Of a stretch of 33,649 nucleotides of DNA, positions 22,570 to 29,940 are shown in pieces. The position numbers and the translations under genes are program-made. Where the stretch lies: the IMG/VR virus record IMGVR_UViG_3300001256_000037, positions 1-33,649 of that record; one strand, 5' to 3'. The stretch comes from a virus. The stretch's first letter is position 1, and every line of letters starts with the position of its first letter. The notes under the pieces were generated by a model. It was not told the origin of the DNA and did not search any database. It saw nothing but the letters and a program-made list of their open reading frames with translations.

Positions 22570-22904
22570 ATGCTTTGTTTAAGTTCGGGTTTAGCTTCAG
22601 CACCAAACAAAAACTCAGTCTCATTCAGCAGTTGTTTAGCTCGAGCCACGTTTTTACCAGTGCTAGCTGTCAGTACATTGGCTTGACTTACATAGTTAGC
22701 CTGACGTAGCAAAGTCATACCTTTAGTAAACTTGTTATGGTCATTAGCCTGTCCCAATACTTCTTGAGCAGTTTCTAGTCGCTTAGTAGCTGTTTCTACC
22801 TGTACTATGGCTTTCTGGTTACGCAATTCTAACCCTTGCACCAAAGTGTCATAATAAACTGAGTCTTTTTCTCGTTTGGTTTGGGTGTATTGGGCTTTAT
22901 TCAT
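22566..22904 (-). CDS. Small helical hypothetical protein
   Basis: 112 residues from ATG 22904, which overlaps the upstream stop (TAATG) and has GGAG eight bases upstream; the frame could start at 22916. It is entirely helical and charged (TKREKDSVYYDTLVQGLELR, VETATKRLETAQEVLGQA), ending in an acidic tail. No motif recognised. It closes a three-gene leftward unit with an HNH protein. Confidence 0.75.
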   Translation of the reverse strand: MNKAQYTQTKREKDSVYYDTLVQGLELRNQKAIVQVETATKRLETAQEVLGQANDHNKFTKGMTLLRQANYVSQANVLTASTGKNVARAKQLLNETEFLFGAEAKPELKQSI

Positions 22905-23230
22905 TACCATCTCCAAAGTTGTAGTGCAATTCTAAGTACCCAGTATCTAACTCTTAAACATTGGATAGCAAGAAATTTGTTGCGATTATTCCACTTGTTG
23001 CGGTACTGTACCCATTTAGCAGGTACATGGTAGCTGTTATGACAAGGTACACACAACGGAAACAAATACAAACCAATGGCCCAAAAGCTAGGCTTAACCA
23101 CGTTACCGATGCGATACAGTGTGTGATGTGCCTCTAAGTTTCGTTTTCGGTAACAGCAGCTACAACGCCATTTAGTTGACTTTTTGGTAGCCACTGCTAT
23201 TTTATCCCAGTTATCGGGGTAAACACTCAT
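22904..23230 (-). CDS. HNH endonuclease
   Basis: 108 residues from ATG 23230, chosen for the ATGA overlap with the upstream stop. Compact zinc-bound HNH fold: C23-x2-C26, the NLEAHHTLYR core with His 35-36, then LFPLCVPCHNSYH with C60-x2-C63 and H64/H68. Stand-alone HNH proteins of this size are commonly homing endonucleases, or packaging-associated when beside terminase, which is not seen here. The basic Trp-rich C-terminus (KWVQYRNKWNNRNK) likely contacts DNA. It sits next to the tape measure gene but on the opposite strand. Confidence 0.85.
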   Translation of the reverse strand: MSVYPDNWDKIAVATKKSTKWRCSCCYRKRNLEAHHTLYRIGNVVKPSFWAIGLYLFPLCVPCHNSYHVPAKWVQYRNKWNNRNKFLAIQCLRVRYWVLRIALQLWRW

Positions 23231-23418
23231 AATCTTAGCCAACCGTCCTTACAATTGTATCTAGTAGTCTCTAGGCCATGCTTAATTAGTGTATCGTTTA
23301 CTTGGCTAGCTGACAAATAGTGAGACTTGCCACGCTCGAAACCTAAGCAAACAGTAGCAGGGTGTTGTCTGTGATGCTGTGCAATCAAGCTTATGATGTT
23401 TGAGGGGTATATGTTCAT
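23227..23418 (-). CDS. Small hypothetical protein
   Basis: 63 residues with several His and Tyr, no recognised domain. The segment SASQVNDTLIKHGLETTRYN has a helix-turn-helix-like spacing, so it may bind DNA, but this is weak. ATGA overlap with the HNH gene below indicates coupling. No clear ribosome-binding site is present. Confidence 0.6.
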   Translation of the reverse strand: MNIYPSNIISLIAQHHRQHPATVCLGFERGKSHYLSASQVNDTLIKHGLETTRYNCKDGWLRL

Positions 23419-23454
23419 AATCAGGGTTAGCGGCTGTTACACCGCTAAATAACG

Positions 23455-23838
23455 TTAGCTAGCTTGTTTTGGCGTAGTAATGTCCTTATCGGTAATATCT
23501 AGGGTTTCAACCATATCACAGCTATAGTCACCACTGTTGTACCTCTTGAGTGCCTGTTCAGCACTACCTGCATAAATGTAAACCTCAGCAGTTACTTCGC
23601 GGAATACTTGCATTGTGTACAACTGGGTGTCAAGCTGTAACTCAAATCGGTTAGGGTAGCCACAGTCTTGCCAGGTTTTTAAAAAGTGGTCAAGTGCATC
23701 GGTGTCTATGCTAGACCAATTGCTAGAGCGACGTTTACCGATTGTGTGGTCACGTTTGAGAGTAGCCCAAAAGTAAACCCAGTTAGGGCAATTACCACAC
23801 ACAGACAGCATTTTGTTGTCAATTTGATATGTAAGCAT
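23455..23838 (-). CDS. Hypothetical protein
   Basis: 127 residues. N-terminal CGNCPNWVYFWATLKRDHTIG contains a C-x2-C pair but no second pair. The middle is mixed (LDTQLYTMQVFREVTAEVYIY) and the end is acidic. Not recognised. It starts at the TAATG overlap with the 61-residue gene upstream and is followed by a 36-nt gap before the next gene. Confidence 0.75.
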   Translation of the reverse strand: MLTYQIDNKMLSVCGNCPNWVYFWATLKRDHTIGKRRSSNWSSIDTDALDHFLKTWQDCGYPNRFELQLDTQLYTMQVFREVTAEVYIYAGSAEQALKRYNSGDYSCDMVETLDITDKDITTPKQAS

Positions 23839-24023
23839 TAGTTTTTAGATAGTCTCGCTAGCAACTTCAGCATAAATCCAGCAGTTTGGGCAGCTTCTAG
23901 TAACTCATCTAGTTGGTGAGCATACCACTCAAATTCGTGGCTGCCTGGCTCACATTGGTCACGTTTTGAAACAAGTGACTGGAACTCATGTACAGCGTCA
24001 TCTAGGTTTAAGTCAATTGACAT
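23838..24023 (-). CDS. Small acidic helical protein
   Basis: 61 residues, acidic helical hairpin-like (LDDAVHEFQSLVSKRD, FEWYAHQLDELLEAAQTAGF). No family recognised. It heads a short leftward unit; TAGAAT (24056-24051) is a possible -10 without a good -35. Its stop overlaps the next start by one base. Confidence 0.65.
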   Translation of the reverse strand: MSIDLNLDDAVHEFQSLVSKRDQCEPGSHEFEWYAHQLDELLEAAQTAGFMLKLLARLSKN

Positions 24024-24112
24024 ACGGCCTACCTGTTTGGTTATGCCTCAATTCTAACTTAAAGCGTGTAAAGTTGCCATACAGTTTAGTTATGCTTTTG
24101 CTAGCAACTATA

Positions 24113-24240
24113 AGCCAACAGCGTAGATGTGTTAGTAGGGGTAGACCTTAATACCCCCCTAGTGCGGTAGAAGCAACCCGGCTATATTGTTGGCAGCAAA
24201 AAGCCTACTAAGGGTATACCTGAATACTCCCCTAGTAGGT
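24113..24240. repeat. Intergenic hairpin pair
   Basis: Two TACCCC-type dyads (TAGGGGTAGACCTTAATACC region, 24137-24163; TACTAAGGGTATACCTGAAT region, 24207-24238) with a decayed mini-hairpin (ACAGCGTAGATGT, 24119-24131) before them. The 24024-24263 gap (240 nt) holds no supported gene. Confidence 0.6.
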
Positions 24241-24263
24241 TAGTTTTGACTTAGCTATGTTGG

Positions 24264-25001
24264 TTAATTTGCTAACTGACTAATAGCGTGGTCAATGTAA
24301 TCTTTGTATGTCCAGTGTTTGCGGTTACGGACAAATTTATCGGCACAAAACAGCTTTACTTGTGTAGCCAAATCCATTGACTCAACTTCGGCAAGTGTCC
24401 AGTGGTTTAAACCAACATTAGCAGTGCCGTCACAAGTCTGAGGCAATAGCCGCGACTGTTTGGCTGTACGACCTACTAACCGAGTAGTCAGGTAATCGTG
24501 GGCTACAGCTAGGCTAAAACGTTTGGCTAACATCCAGTTTTGAAAGTAGTTGTGCGCCTTAATTTCTAGCTGCTGTTGCCGTGCCTCTTGAATAGTTAAC
24601 GCTCGGTTTTCAACGTTAGCATAGGAATCTAGCGGTGTTAAATTACCCTCAAATCGGATATCTAACGCCTGTGACATCAGACTGGGTACTAACTGGGTAG
24701 CGACAGCGTTACCTTTGGCAAACTCGCGCAATACAATCTGATTAAACACCTCTGTGCTTAATGCTACAATGGTTTGAATACCTGAATCCGTTTGGGCTGT
24801 TGTTTCGCTCACCTGTTGAGCCTTGCCTAGAGCCTCTTTCAGCCATTTTGATGCAACAAAACCACGCACCGAAGAGTCAGCAATATTTAATACACGGGCT
24901 GTCTGACGAATACCGATAACCCAGTCACCTGACTCAGTTTTGTATCCGGTTAAATCAACACCACCGACTGTAATTGTGACCTGTTTAGCAACGTAACTCA
25001 T
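24264..25001 (-). CDS. Antirepressor-like (BRO/P22AR-type) regulator candidate
   Basis: 245 residues. The N-terminal 70 residues (VTITVGGVDLTGYKTESGDW, IGIRQTARVLNIADSSVRGF) resemble the BRO-N or antirepressor domain, where a short beta pair is followed by A.VL.... DNA-contact helices. The next part (STEVFNQIVLREFAKGNAVA) matches a F..I...EFAKGN.VA pattern I associate with cyanobacterial members. The C-terminal third is basic (KFVRNRKHWTYKDYIDHAI). Likely a DNA-binding regulator. It lies next to a ribbon-helix-helix gene, forming a possible switch. AAGG precedes ATG 25001 by seven bases. Confidence 0.6.
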   Translation of the reverse strand: MSYVAKQVTITVGGVDLTGYKTESGDWVIGIRQTARVLNIADSSVRGFVASKWLKEALGKAQQVSETTAQTDSGIQTIVALSTEVFNQIVLREFAKGNAVATQLVPSLMSQALDIRFEGNLTPLDSYANVENRALTIQEARQQQLEIKAHNYFQNWMLAKRFSLAVAHDYLTTRLVGRTAKQSRLLPQTCDGTANVGLNHWTLAEVESMDLATQVKLFCADKFVRNRKHWTYKDYIDHAISQLAN

Positions 25002-25062
25002 TAGATTACCTTATTAGTGTGTACTGATGGGGTCTTTTTATGTCATACCCAGGACAATTGCA

Positions 25063-25278
25063 CTACTCGTTCAATAATCTAGCTAATAATCGAGCCAACT
25101 CAGCAGCATCAGTATTAGGGTATCTGTGTACCCCCCTAGTGACAAAAGTTAAGCGGTCTAATGTTGCCTCTCGAATAAACTCACCTATCGACATATTATG
25201 AGCTATACAGTAGTCCCGTATCCTATCCCAGTGGTCTTGCTCAAATTTAACGCTAGTGTTATGTGAAAGCTTAGGCAT
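25063..25278 (-). CDS. Ribbon-helix-helix transcription regulator
   Basis: 71 residues with the MetJ/Arc pattern: a strand HNTSVKFEQDHWDRI, helix A (WDRIRDYCIAHN), turn MSIGEF, helix B IREATLDRL. Such proteins bind palindromic operators as dimers and often in arrays. It is a candidate for binding the GTCAACTATAGTTGAC sites, which is inference only. Strong promoter at 25311-25339. The C-terminal tail (AAELARLLARLLNE) is a likely dimerisation helix. Confidence 0.8.
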   Translation of the reverse strand: MPKLSHNTSVKFEQDHWDRIRDYCIAHNMSIGEFIREATLDRLTFVTRGVHRYPNTDAAELARLLARLLNE

Positions 25279-25310
25279 AATCAGGTGCTACTTTTTGTGT
25301 CTATACCTAT

Positions 25311-25339
25311 ATTATAGCATTTGCATTTTGCAACGTCAA
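25311..25339 (-). promoter_or_regulatory. Near-consensus sigma-70 promoter for the RHH gene
   Basis: Minus strand TTGACG (25339-25334), 17-bp spacer ending TGC, perfect TATAAT (25316-25311), about 33 bp before ATG 25278. This is the strongest promoter seen in the window. Confidence 0.85.
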
Positions 25340-25366
25340 CCTAGCTGTTGGTCACAAACTAACCCA

Positions 25367-25434
25367 GTAGTGGTATACTGCAACACCCCCCTAGTAGCTA
25401 GTTTTGTTGTGGTCAACTAATGCAACTTCTAACC
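25367..25434. repeat. TACCCC-type dyad between the RHH promoter and the small ORF
   Basis: TAGTGGTATACTGCAACACC region with CCCCCTAGTAG (25367-25396). A bare GGTCAACTA (25411-25419) recalls the operator half-site. No gene seen in this part of the 25279-25673 gap. Confidence 0.45.
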
Positions 25435-25599
25435 TTACAGGTAGGGGTGTAGTGGTATACCCGTAGTAGCCAGCTCTTTTACTGACACAGCATCCACTAT
25501 AGGAGTGGCTGTGAACTCAGCATAATCAGCCAAATCATCTAATCCCGTTAACCACAGCATCAACTCCAGACAAACCCAAACCACTACCTTACCTATCAT
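25435..25599 (-). CDS. Possible 54-residue small membrane protein
   Basis: Open frame from ATG 25599 to TAA 25435, inside the 395-nt gap between the RHH gene and thyA. The product starts MIGKVVVWVCLELMLWLTGL, a likely membrane helix, followed by the acidic DDLADYAEF segment and a polar tail ending HPYL. TAGGAC lies just upstream of the ATG. A weak TTGCAT-17-TAGCAT promoter, with TGC, would fire divergently from thyA. No homology is claimed. It resembles in layout the small anchored protein at 17664-17870. Confidence 0.45.
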   Translation of the reverse strand: MIGKVVVWVCLELMLWLTGLDDLADYAEFTATPIVDAVSVKELATTGIPLHPYL

Positions 25600-25621
25600 A
25601 GTCCTACCCTAGTAACATACT

Positions 25622-25649
25622 TTGATGCTAGCAACATATATGGTATAAT
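25622..25649 (+). promoter_or_regulatory. Promoter for thymidylate synthase
   Basis: TTGATG (25622-25627), 16-bp spacer ending TGG, perfect TATAAT (25644-25649), giving a leader of under 20 nt before ATG 25674, with no Shine-Dalgarno sequence. Confidence 0.7.
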
Positions 25650-25673
25650 GCAAATAGTACCCTATTACAGCAG

Positions 25674-26807
25674 ATGTACAATAACCCTAATAACAGTGAC
25701 ATACAAGTAAACTTTGAGGCCAAAGCCTCGGCTAGTGGCACTTATGCCATCTTGGTAACAGGTTGGTCTAATCCAGATAGGTTTGACTGGGACATCGTAC
25801 CTAACCTAATTGCTAAAGGCAGTTTGTTTAGTGCCAAAGCAGGCACAAAGCAGCTAGTAGATAGTATCTGTGCTAACCCTAGTGTAGACAGAGTGTATTT
25901 TCTAGCACTAACCAAGTATGACCTGGTTAGCGGGTCTTTTAAAGCTGCTTACCGTGCTGTTACCGAGCTAGGTGTTGCTAGCACTGTCAGTTTTAGCTTG
26001 CCAATTTTGCCAATACAACCGTCTAAGCCACACAACCTTAAGCCTAGACCTCGGTTGCAATTCAAACCAGGCAAAGCAAAAGCTAGTCAGCCAGTATTTC
26101 ACTATCAGGGTAGTGACCTAGACATGGTTTGCGCCAAAATGATTAACAATGTCACCAGCTTTGGAACTCACTACCCTAGCCGAGGTTTCACTAGCTTGCC
26201 TAGCCAAGTAGCACAGCTAACCGATTTCAAAAAACCCGAGTATCATAGCTACTTTGACCAGTGGCTAGATGCTAACCCTGATTTGTCTGATGTTAGATAT
26301 ACCTACGGTAGTCGCATACAGCACCAAACAGCAGATTTAGTTAGCGGTTCTCAGTTTAGCACCCAGCGAGTAATTAGCCTGTTGCTGCCTAGCGATTTGA
26401 CAGCAGACACTAAGCCATGCTTAACCCAGTTATCGGTGTTTGATAATCAGCTAACAGCAGTGTTTCGCAGTCACGAGTTAGTCACAGCTTGGCGGTTAAA
26501 CGTCTTAGCTTTGCAATACTTACATTATTTGTGGTTTCCTGACTGTGCTAGCCGTATGCTGATTGTTATTAGCCTAAATGCCCACATTTATGACTTTGAC
26601 CTAGCTAAACCACTGCCTTTTGTGTGTGACCCTATTGGCTATTTTACTTTTAGTCACAACAATAACAGCTACCAAATTTATCTAAATGACAACCTGGTAG
26701 CTGAATGTGGCACTAAGTCGGGTGTTATGAGGTGGGTTAGTAAGCACTATCCCGGGCTAGATACCAGTCACGCCTTCTGGATTGCTAACACTGTTCACGC
26801 TTTGTAA
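25674..26807 (+). CDS. thyA: Thymidylate synthase (ThyA-type) with N-terminal DUF4346/MtrA-like domain
   Basis: Converts dUMP to dTMP. In 377 residues, the C-terminal ~170 contain the ThyA active site: TYGSRI (210-215), Arg 232, catalytic Cys 249 in PCLTQLSVF, R265-S266 followed by Glu 268 where most enzymes have Asp, Asn 276 in WRLNVLAL (the dUMP-selecting Asn), and NAHIYDFDL with His 304 and Tyr 306 that hold the deoxyribose. The N-terminal ~110 residues (YAILVTGWSNPDRFDWDIVP, GSLFSAKAG, NPSVDRVYFLAL) resemble the domain found before archaeal-type thymidylate synthases. A proline-rich linker (110-128) separates the halves. It is a lone rightward gene with its own promoter; the end overlaps the convergent tail gene by 51 nt. 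Confidence 0.8.
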   Translation: MYNNPNNSDIQVNFEAKASASGTYAILVTGWSNPDRFDWDIVPNLIAKGSLFSAKAGTKQLVDSICANPSVDRVYFLALTKYDLVSGSFKAAYRAVTELGVASTVSFSLPILPIQPSKPHNLKPRPRLQFKPGKAKASQPVFHYQGSDLDMVCAKMINNVTSFGTHYPSRGFTSLPSQVAQLTDFKKPEYHSYFDQWLDANPDLSDVRYTYGSRIQHQTADLVSGSQFSTQRVISLLLPSDLTADTKPCLTQLSVFDNQLTAVFRSHELVTAWRLNVLALQYLHYLWFPDCASRMLIVISLNAHIYDFDLAKPLPFVCDPIGYFTFSHNNNSYQIYLNDNLVAECGTKSGVMRWVSKHYPGLDTSHAFWIANTVHAL

Positions 26808-27113
26808 ATACTCAACTTGCAATAGCCCTAACTCGGTAACTAATTGCTGGAAAGTTGGCAGTATTGCCGCTAGTTCTGTTAGCTTGGCTTGCATGGCTGC
26901 TGTAGGGGGGTTAACCAGGCTAACCTTAACAATGGTCGGAATGCCTGGTAACTGACCCCTACCTGTCTCTAAGCCTGTGCTAGTGTCATAGTTAAGCACA
27001 TAATGAGGCAACTCAATCTCGGTAATAACAGCCTCAATTGCTTGAGTTTGAGGGTTCCATCTGTGGCCAACCTCAACCTGTAATCTGAAAAATCTTGTCT
27101 GTGTATCTAGCAT
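26757..27113 (-). CDS. Hypothetical protein after the tail fibre, possible fibre accessory
   Basis: 118 residues. The N-terminal half is beta-like (FFRLQVEVGHRWNPQTQAIE, IPTIVKVSLVNPP), then a C-terminal helix (AAMQAKLTELAAILPTFQQL). Position directly after the tail fibre, three bases from its stop, suggests a fibre chaperone or attachment protein, but there is no sequence proof. Last gene of the structural operon; its final 51 nt lie under the thyA 3' end. Confidence 0.7.
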   Translation of the reverse strand: MLDTQTRFFRLQVEVGHRWNPQTQAIEAVITEIELPHYVLNYDTSTGLETGRGQLPGIPTIVKVSLVNPPTAAMQAKLTELAAILPTFQQLVTELGLLQVEYLQSVNSVSNPEGVTGI

Positions 27114-27116
27114 AAT

Positions 27117-29504
27117 TTAAGCGGTTCTATAGTTTCCTGTTATTCTTAGCCAGCCATCTTTTAAGAGGTTGAAATTAATCTGTTGCGCCCCCCCTCCAGT
27201 TGCAATAGGGTAAAAGAATATTACATAGGGTGTAGTTGACCCCGTTACACCTGCTGTCATTGGCGCGGTTTCGTAGCCAGAGAATACATTCCAACTCAGC
27301 AACCCAATACTGTCAATTAGAGAGGCTGCACTAACCCGTTTAAACGGCAACCCTCCCATAACACAAGGCCCTGGCGTAAGGCCTGATTGAGTAGGTAATA
27401 TAACCCTAGCTGAAAACTTGACATCATTGCCTGTTCGCCACCAATAGCCGAACTGACTCCCATAAACAGGTTGTGTATTATCCGCTAAATTATAAAGGAT
27501 TGGCGTAAATGAGCCTTCATCTACAGGTATATTAGGTGCATACAGATTAGAACAGTGAATGTTTCCTGCTACACTAATACCGCCTTCTGTCCTAATACTT
27601 GCCGGGGAGGTGGGCGACGTTGAATTGGTTTTAGAGCTTACCTCTACATCGCCACTAGTAGCAACACGTATATGCACAGCAGCCTCACCGCTACTGTTTA
27701 TAGTAATTAATCTAAAGTTGGGTGCAGAAGCAACCCCCCGACAATCAACCTGCCAAATTGATGATGATGAACTACCAGGGTTCTCAGGGTAGTGCAAGTG
27801 CAGTTCACCCCCCTCACTACTGGAATTTTGGCGACCGAACTTAGTACCACCAGCCAGTAGAGGGGCTGTATTTTGCAGTACAACATTAGAACTTAATCTA
27901 GCATCAGATAATACACCTGTACCAATATTGTCGGCATTTGTAGTGTCAGTATTAGGCACATTAGGCAACCCTACATCAGCTTTGGTTAACACCACTGCAC
28001 CAGTTTTACCACTAACGCTATCCACAGTATTTACATTAGCACCTGTAGCTATGGTGTCTAGTTTTGTCTTAAATGCACTGTTATTAAACCAGCTAGCTAT
28101 AGCTTGCCATACTGTTACAGGCGACCATGCTAACCGTGTTGTTGCTGTGCCAGCTTCGGCCTGAGCCTGAGTTGCTGTACTAGCTACCCACTCACGGCTG
28201 TCAGTTAGTCGGCTGTCAGCATTTGTAACTACCAGGCTAGTGTCTATCTCAAATGTTTTGGCTTCTGTGCCGTTATAGCTATTAGACAGTAACCCTGTAC
28301 CTGCTGTCAGTAGTGCCTGTGTAACGTCTGCTGTACCGTCAAAAGCTACGCCATTAATCAATCTAGCTGTTGCCAGCTTACTAGCTGTTGCAGCATTGCC
28401 TGTTGTGCTTTGGTTAAGCGTTGGTATTAAACTAGCATCAACTATGCCACTAGCCAAGTTGCTAGCATTGGTAAAGTCTAGGTTAGGCACACTACTCAGG
28501 CCTATGTCTGCTTTGGTTAAGCTAATGTCACCAGTACCATCAAAAGCAACACCGTTAATCAATCTAGCTGTTGCCAGCTTACTGGCTGTTGCAGCATTAC
28601 CTGTTGTGCTTTGGTTAAGTGTAGGTATTAGACTAGCATCAACTATGCCACTAGCTAAGTTGCTAGCGTTGGTGCTATCCACATCAACAACGTTACCTAA
28701 ACCCAGGCTAGTTTTGGTTAGGCTAATGTCTGCTGTACCATCAAAAGCTACGCCATTAATCAATCTAGCTGTTTCTAGCTTGCTGGCTGTTGCAGCATTG
28801 CCTGTTGTGCTTTGGTTAAGCGTTGGTATTAGACTAGCATTTACTATACCACTGGTTAGGTTGCTGGCGTTGGTGTTGTCAACATCAACAATATTGCCTA
28901 GACCCAGGCTAGTTTTGGTTAGTACGACACTGCCAGCGTTACCATTTACTGAAGTCACAACAGCAGTCGGGTCAATCTCAAATGTTACTGGGTTACTACC
29001 ATCATACTCAGCTACTACCAGACCACTACCTGCTGTCAATACTGGTAAACTAATACTGGTAACTGGCAAGCTTACATTTTCCTCAGTACCAGTATACTCA
29101 ACAGGGGTGCTAGTAGCCAGTCCTGTGATTTGTAACTGGGTGGGTCTAATACTGATTCCCTCTAGCTGTGCAAGGCGAGTCAGCAACCCTTGAGCTACGC
29201 CATTAGGTAGTGGGTCAACTATTAGGCTAGTAAGCTGTAATGGTTCGTCTGACTCTGGTACTCTAATTTTAAAATTCAAGCCAGACTCAAACTGAACTCT
29301 ATAGTAGCAGTGATTGCTACTGCTTAGGTCGTTCCAGATATCAAAGCTAAATTGTCCGGTTAGTGGGTCAGGGGTTACTACCAGTGGTTTTGATGAGTGA
29401 TACAGAACATCACGTGTCGTGCCATAGTCTACTAGGCTAACTTTAAAGCTTTGTGTTTCGGGACTGCCATCTGGTCTAGTTAGAGTTCCGTTAATTGTTA
29501 CCAT
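27117..29504 (-). CDS. Tail fibre / receptor-binding protein
   Basis: 795 residues. The N-terminal ~110 residues form a beta-sandwich (TINGTLTRPDGSPETQSFKV, FSFDIWNDL) likely attaching to the tail. The middle is a long trimeric-fibre region with three nearly identical ~67-residue repeats (LTKTSLGLGN.VDVD.TNAS..., TLNQSTTGNAATASKL, ARLINGVAFDGT), then the classic LTKADVGLPNVPNTDTTNAD unit. The C-terminal ~135 residues (GYWWRTGNDVKFSARV, DGWLRITGNYRTA) look like a receptor-binding head. No intramolecular chaperone motif is evident. It starts inside the end of the preceding gene (7-nt overlap). Confidence 0.9.
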   Translation of the reverse strand: MVTINGTLTRPDGSPETQSFKVSLVDYGTTRDVLYHSSKPLVVTPDPLTGQFSFDIWNDLSSSNHCYYRVQFESGLNFKIRVPESDEPLQLTSLIVDPLPNGVAQGLLTRLAQLEGISIRPTQLQITGLATSTPVEYTGTEENVSLPVTSISLPVLTAGSGLVVAEYDGSNPVTFEIDPTAVVTSVNGNAGSVVLTKTSLGLGNIVDVDNTNASNLTSGIVNASLIPTLNQSTTGNAATASKLETARLINGVAFDGTADISLTKTSLGLGNVVDVDSTNASNLASGIVDASLIPTLNQSTTGNAATASKLATARLINGVAFDGTGDISLTKADIGLSSVPNLDFTNASNLASGIVDASLIPTLNQSTTGNAATASKLATARLINGVAFDGTADVTQALLTAGTGLLSNSYNGTEAKTFEIDTSLVVTNADSRLTDSREWVASTATQAQAEAGTATTRLAWSPVTVWQAIASWFNNSAFKTKLDTIATGANVNTVDSVSGKTGAVVLTKADVGLPNVPNTDTTNADNIGTGVLSDARLSSNVVLQNTAPLLAGGTKFGRQNSSSEGGELHLHYPENPGSSSSSIWQVDCRGVASAPNFRLITINSSGEAAVHIRVATSGDVEVSSKTNSTSPTSPASIRTEGGISVAGNIHCSNLYAPNIPVDEGSFTPILYNLADNTQPVYGSQFGYWWRTGNDVKFSARVILPTQSGLTPGPCVMGGLPFKRVSAASLIDSIGLLSWNVFSGYETAPMTAGVTGSTTPYVIFFYPIATGGGAQQINFNLLKDGWLRITGNYRTA
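28316..28920 (-). repeat. Three tandem ~204-bp repeats in the tail fibre
   Basis: Copies run roughly 28920-28724, 28720-28520 and 28519-28316. DNA identity is high, for example GCATTGCCTGTTGTGCTTTG near 28392 and 28795. Unequal recombination could shorten or lengthen the fibre by 67-residue steps. Confidence 0.8.
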
Positions 29505-29938
29505 GTTACTATACCGTTATTTATGCTGTATGTGTGGTCACTGTACAAGCCAGGTAATACCCAACTACCCCCAACATCTGTAGTGACAGTATTTGTGCCT
29601 ACTGTGCCATTGTTGCCAAACCTAACCAAACTACCTACAATAACTTCTAAGTCACTGGTATTAACTATGCGGGCTGTGGTTTCCAAACTACCCCAAAACG
29701 TTACTACTAGGCTACCTGTGCCATTGGCTAGTAAGCTGTCACCATAGCCCAAACCTGACCCTACTATGCTACCGGTATAGGTAACAACGCTGTTGTCAAA
29801 CCCAGACTTTAGCTTGAGGTCTACGCCTAGCCTAGATTCGGCTGTAAAAATTAGGCCCTCTTTACCTGCTGTAAACAAATTAAGGTCACTGGCTTGTGTA
29901 TCTAGATTGCCGCGTGAGTAGGTATAAATGCCTTTCAT
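29498..29938 (-). CDS. Small beta-rich structural protein
   Basis: 146 residues, Gly/Thr/Ser rich and beta-strand-like throughout (LIFTAESRLGVDLKLKSG, VVTYTGSIVGSGLG, GSLVVTFWGSLETTARIV). No catalytic motif. Placed between the Ig-like protein and the tail fibre in the structural operon, it is probably a tail or collar component. The start is two bases before the preceding gene's stop region, so genes are tightly packed. Confidence 0.75.
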   Translation of the reverse strand: MKGIYTYSRGNLDTQASDLNLFTAGKEGLIFTAESRLGVDLKLKSGFDNSVVTYTGSIVGSGLGYGDSLLANGTGSLVVTFWGSLETTARIVNTSDLEVIVGSLVRFGNNGTVGTNTVTTDVGGSWVLPGLYSDHTYSINNGIVTW

Positions 29939-29940
29939 GA

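Noticed and set aside
28396-29193. 265-residue frame opposite the tail fibre
   Set aside because: Repetitive product copies the fibre repeats in antisense; the sense frame has clear fibre motifs.
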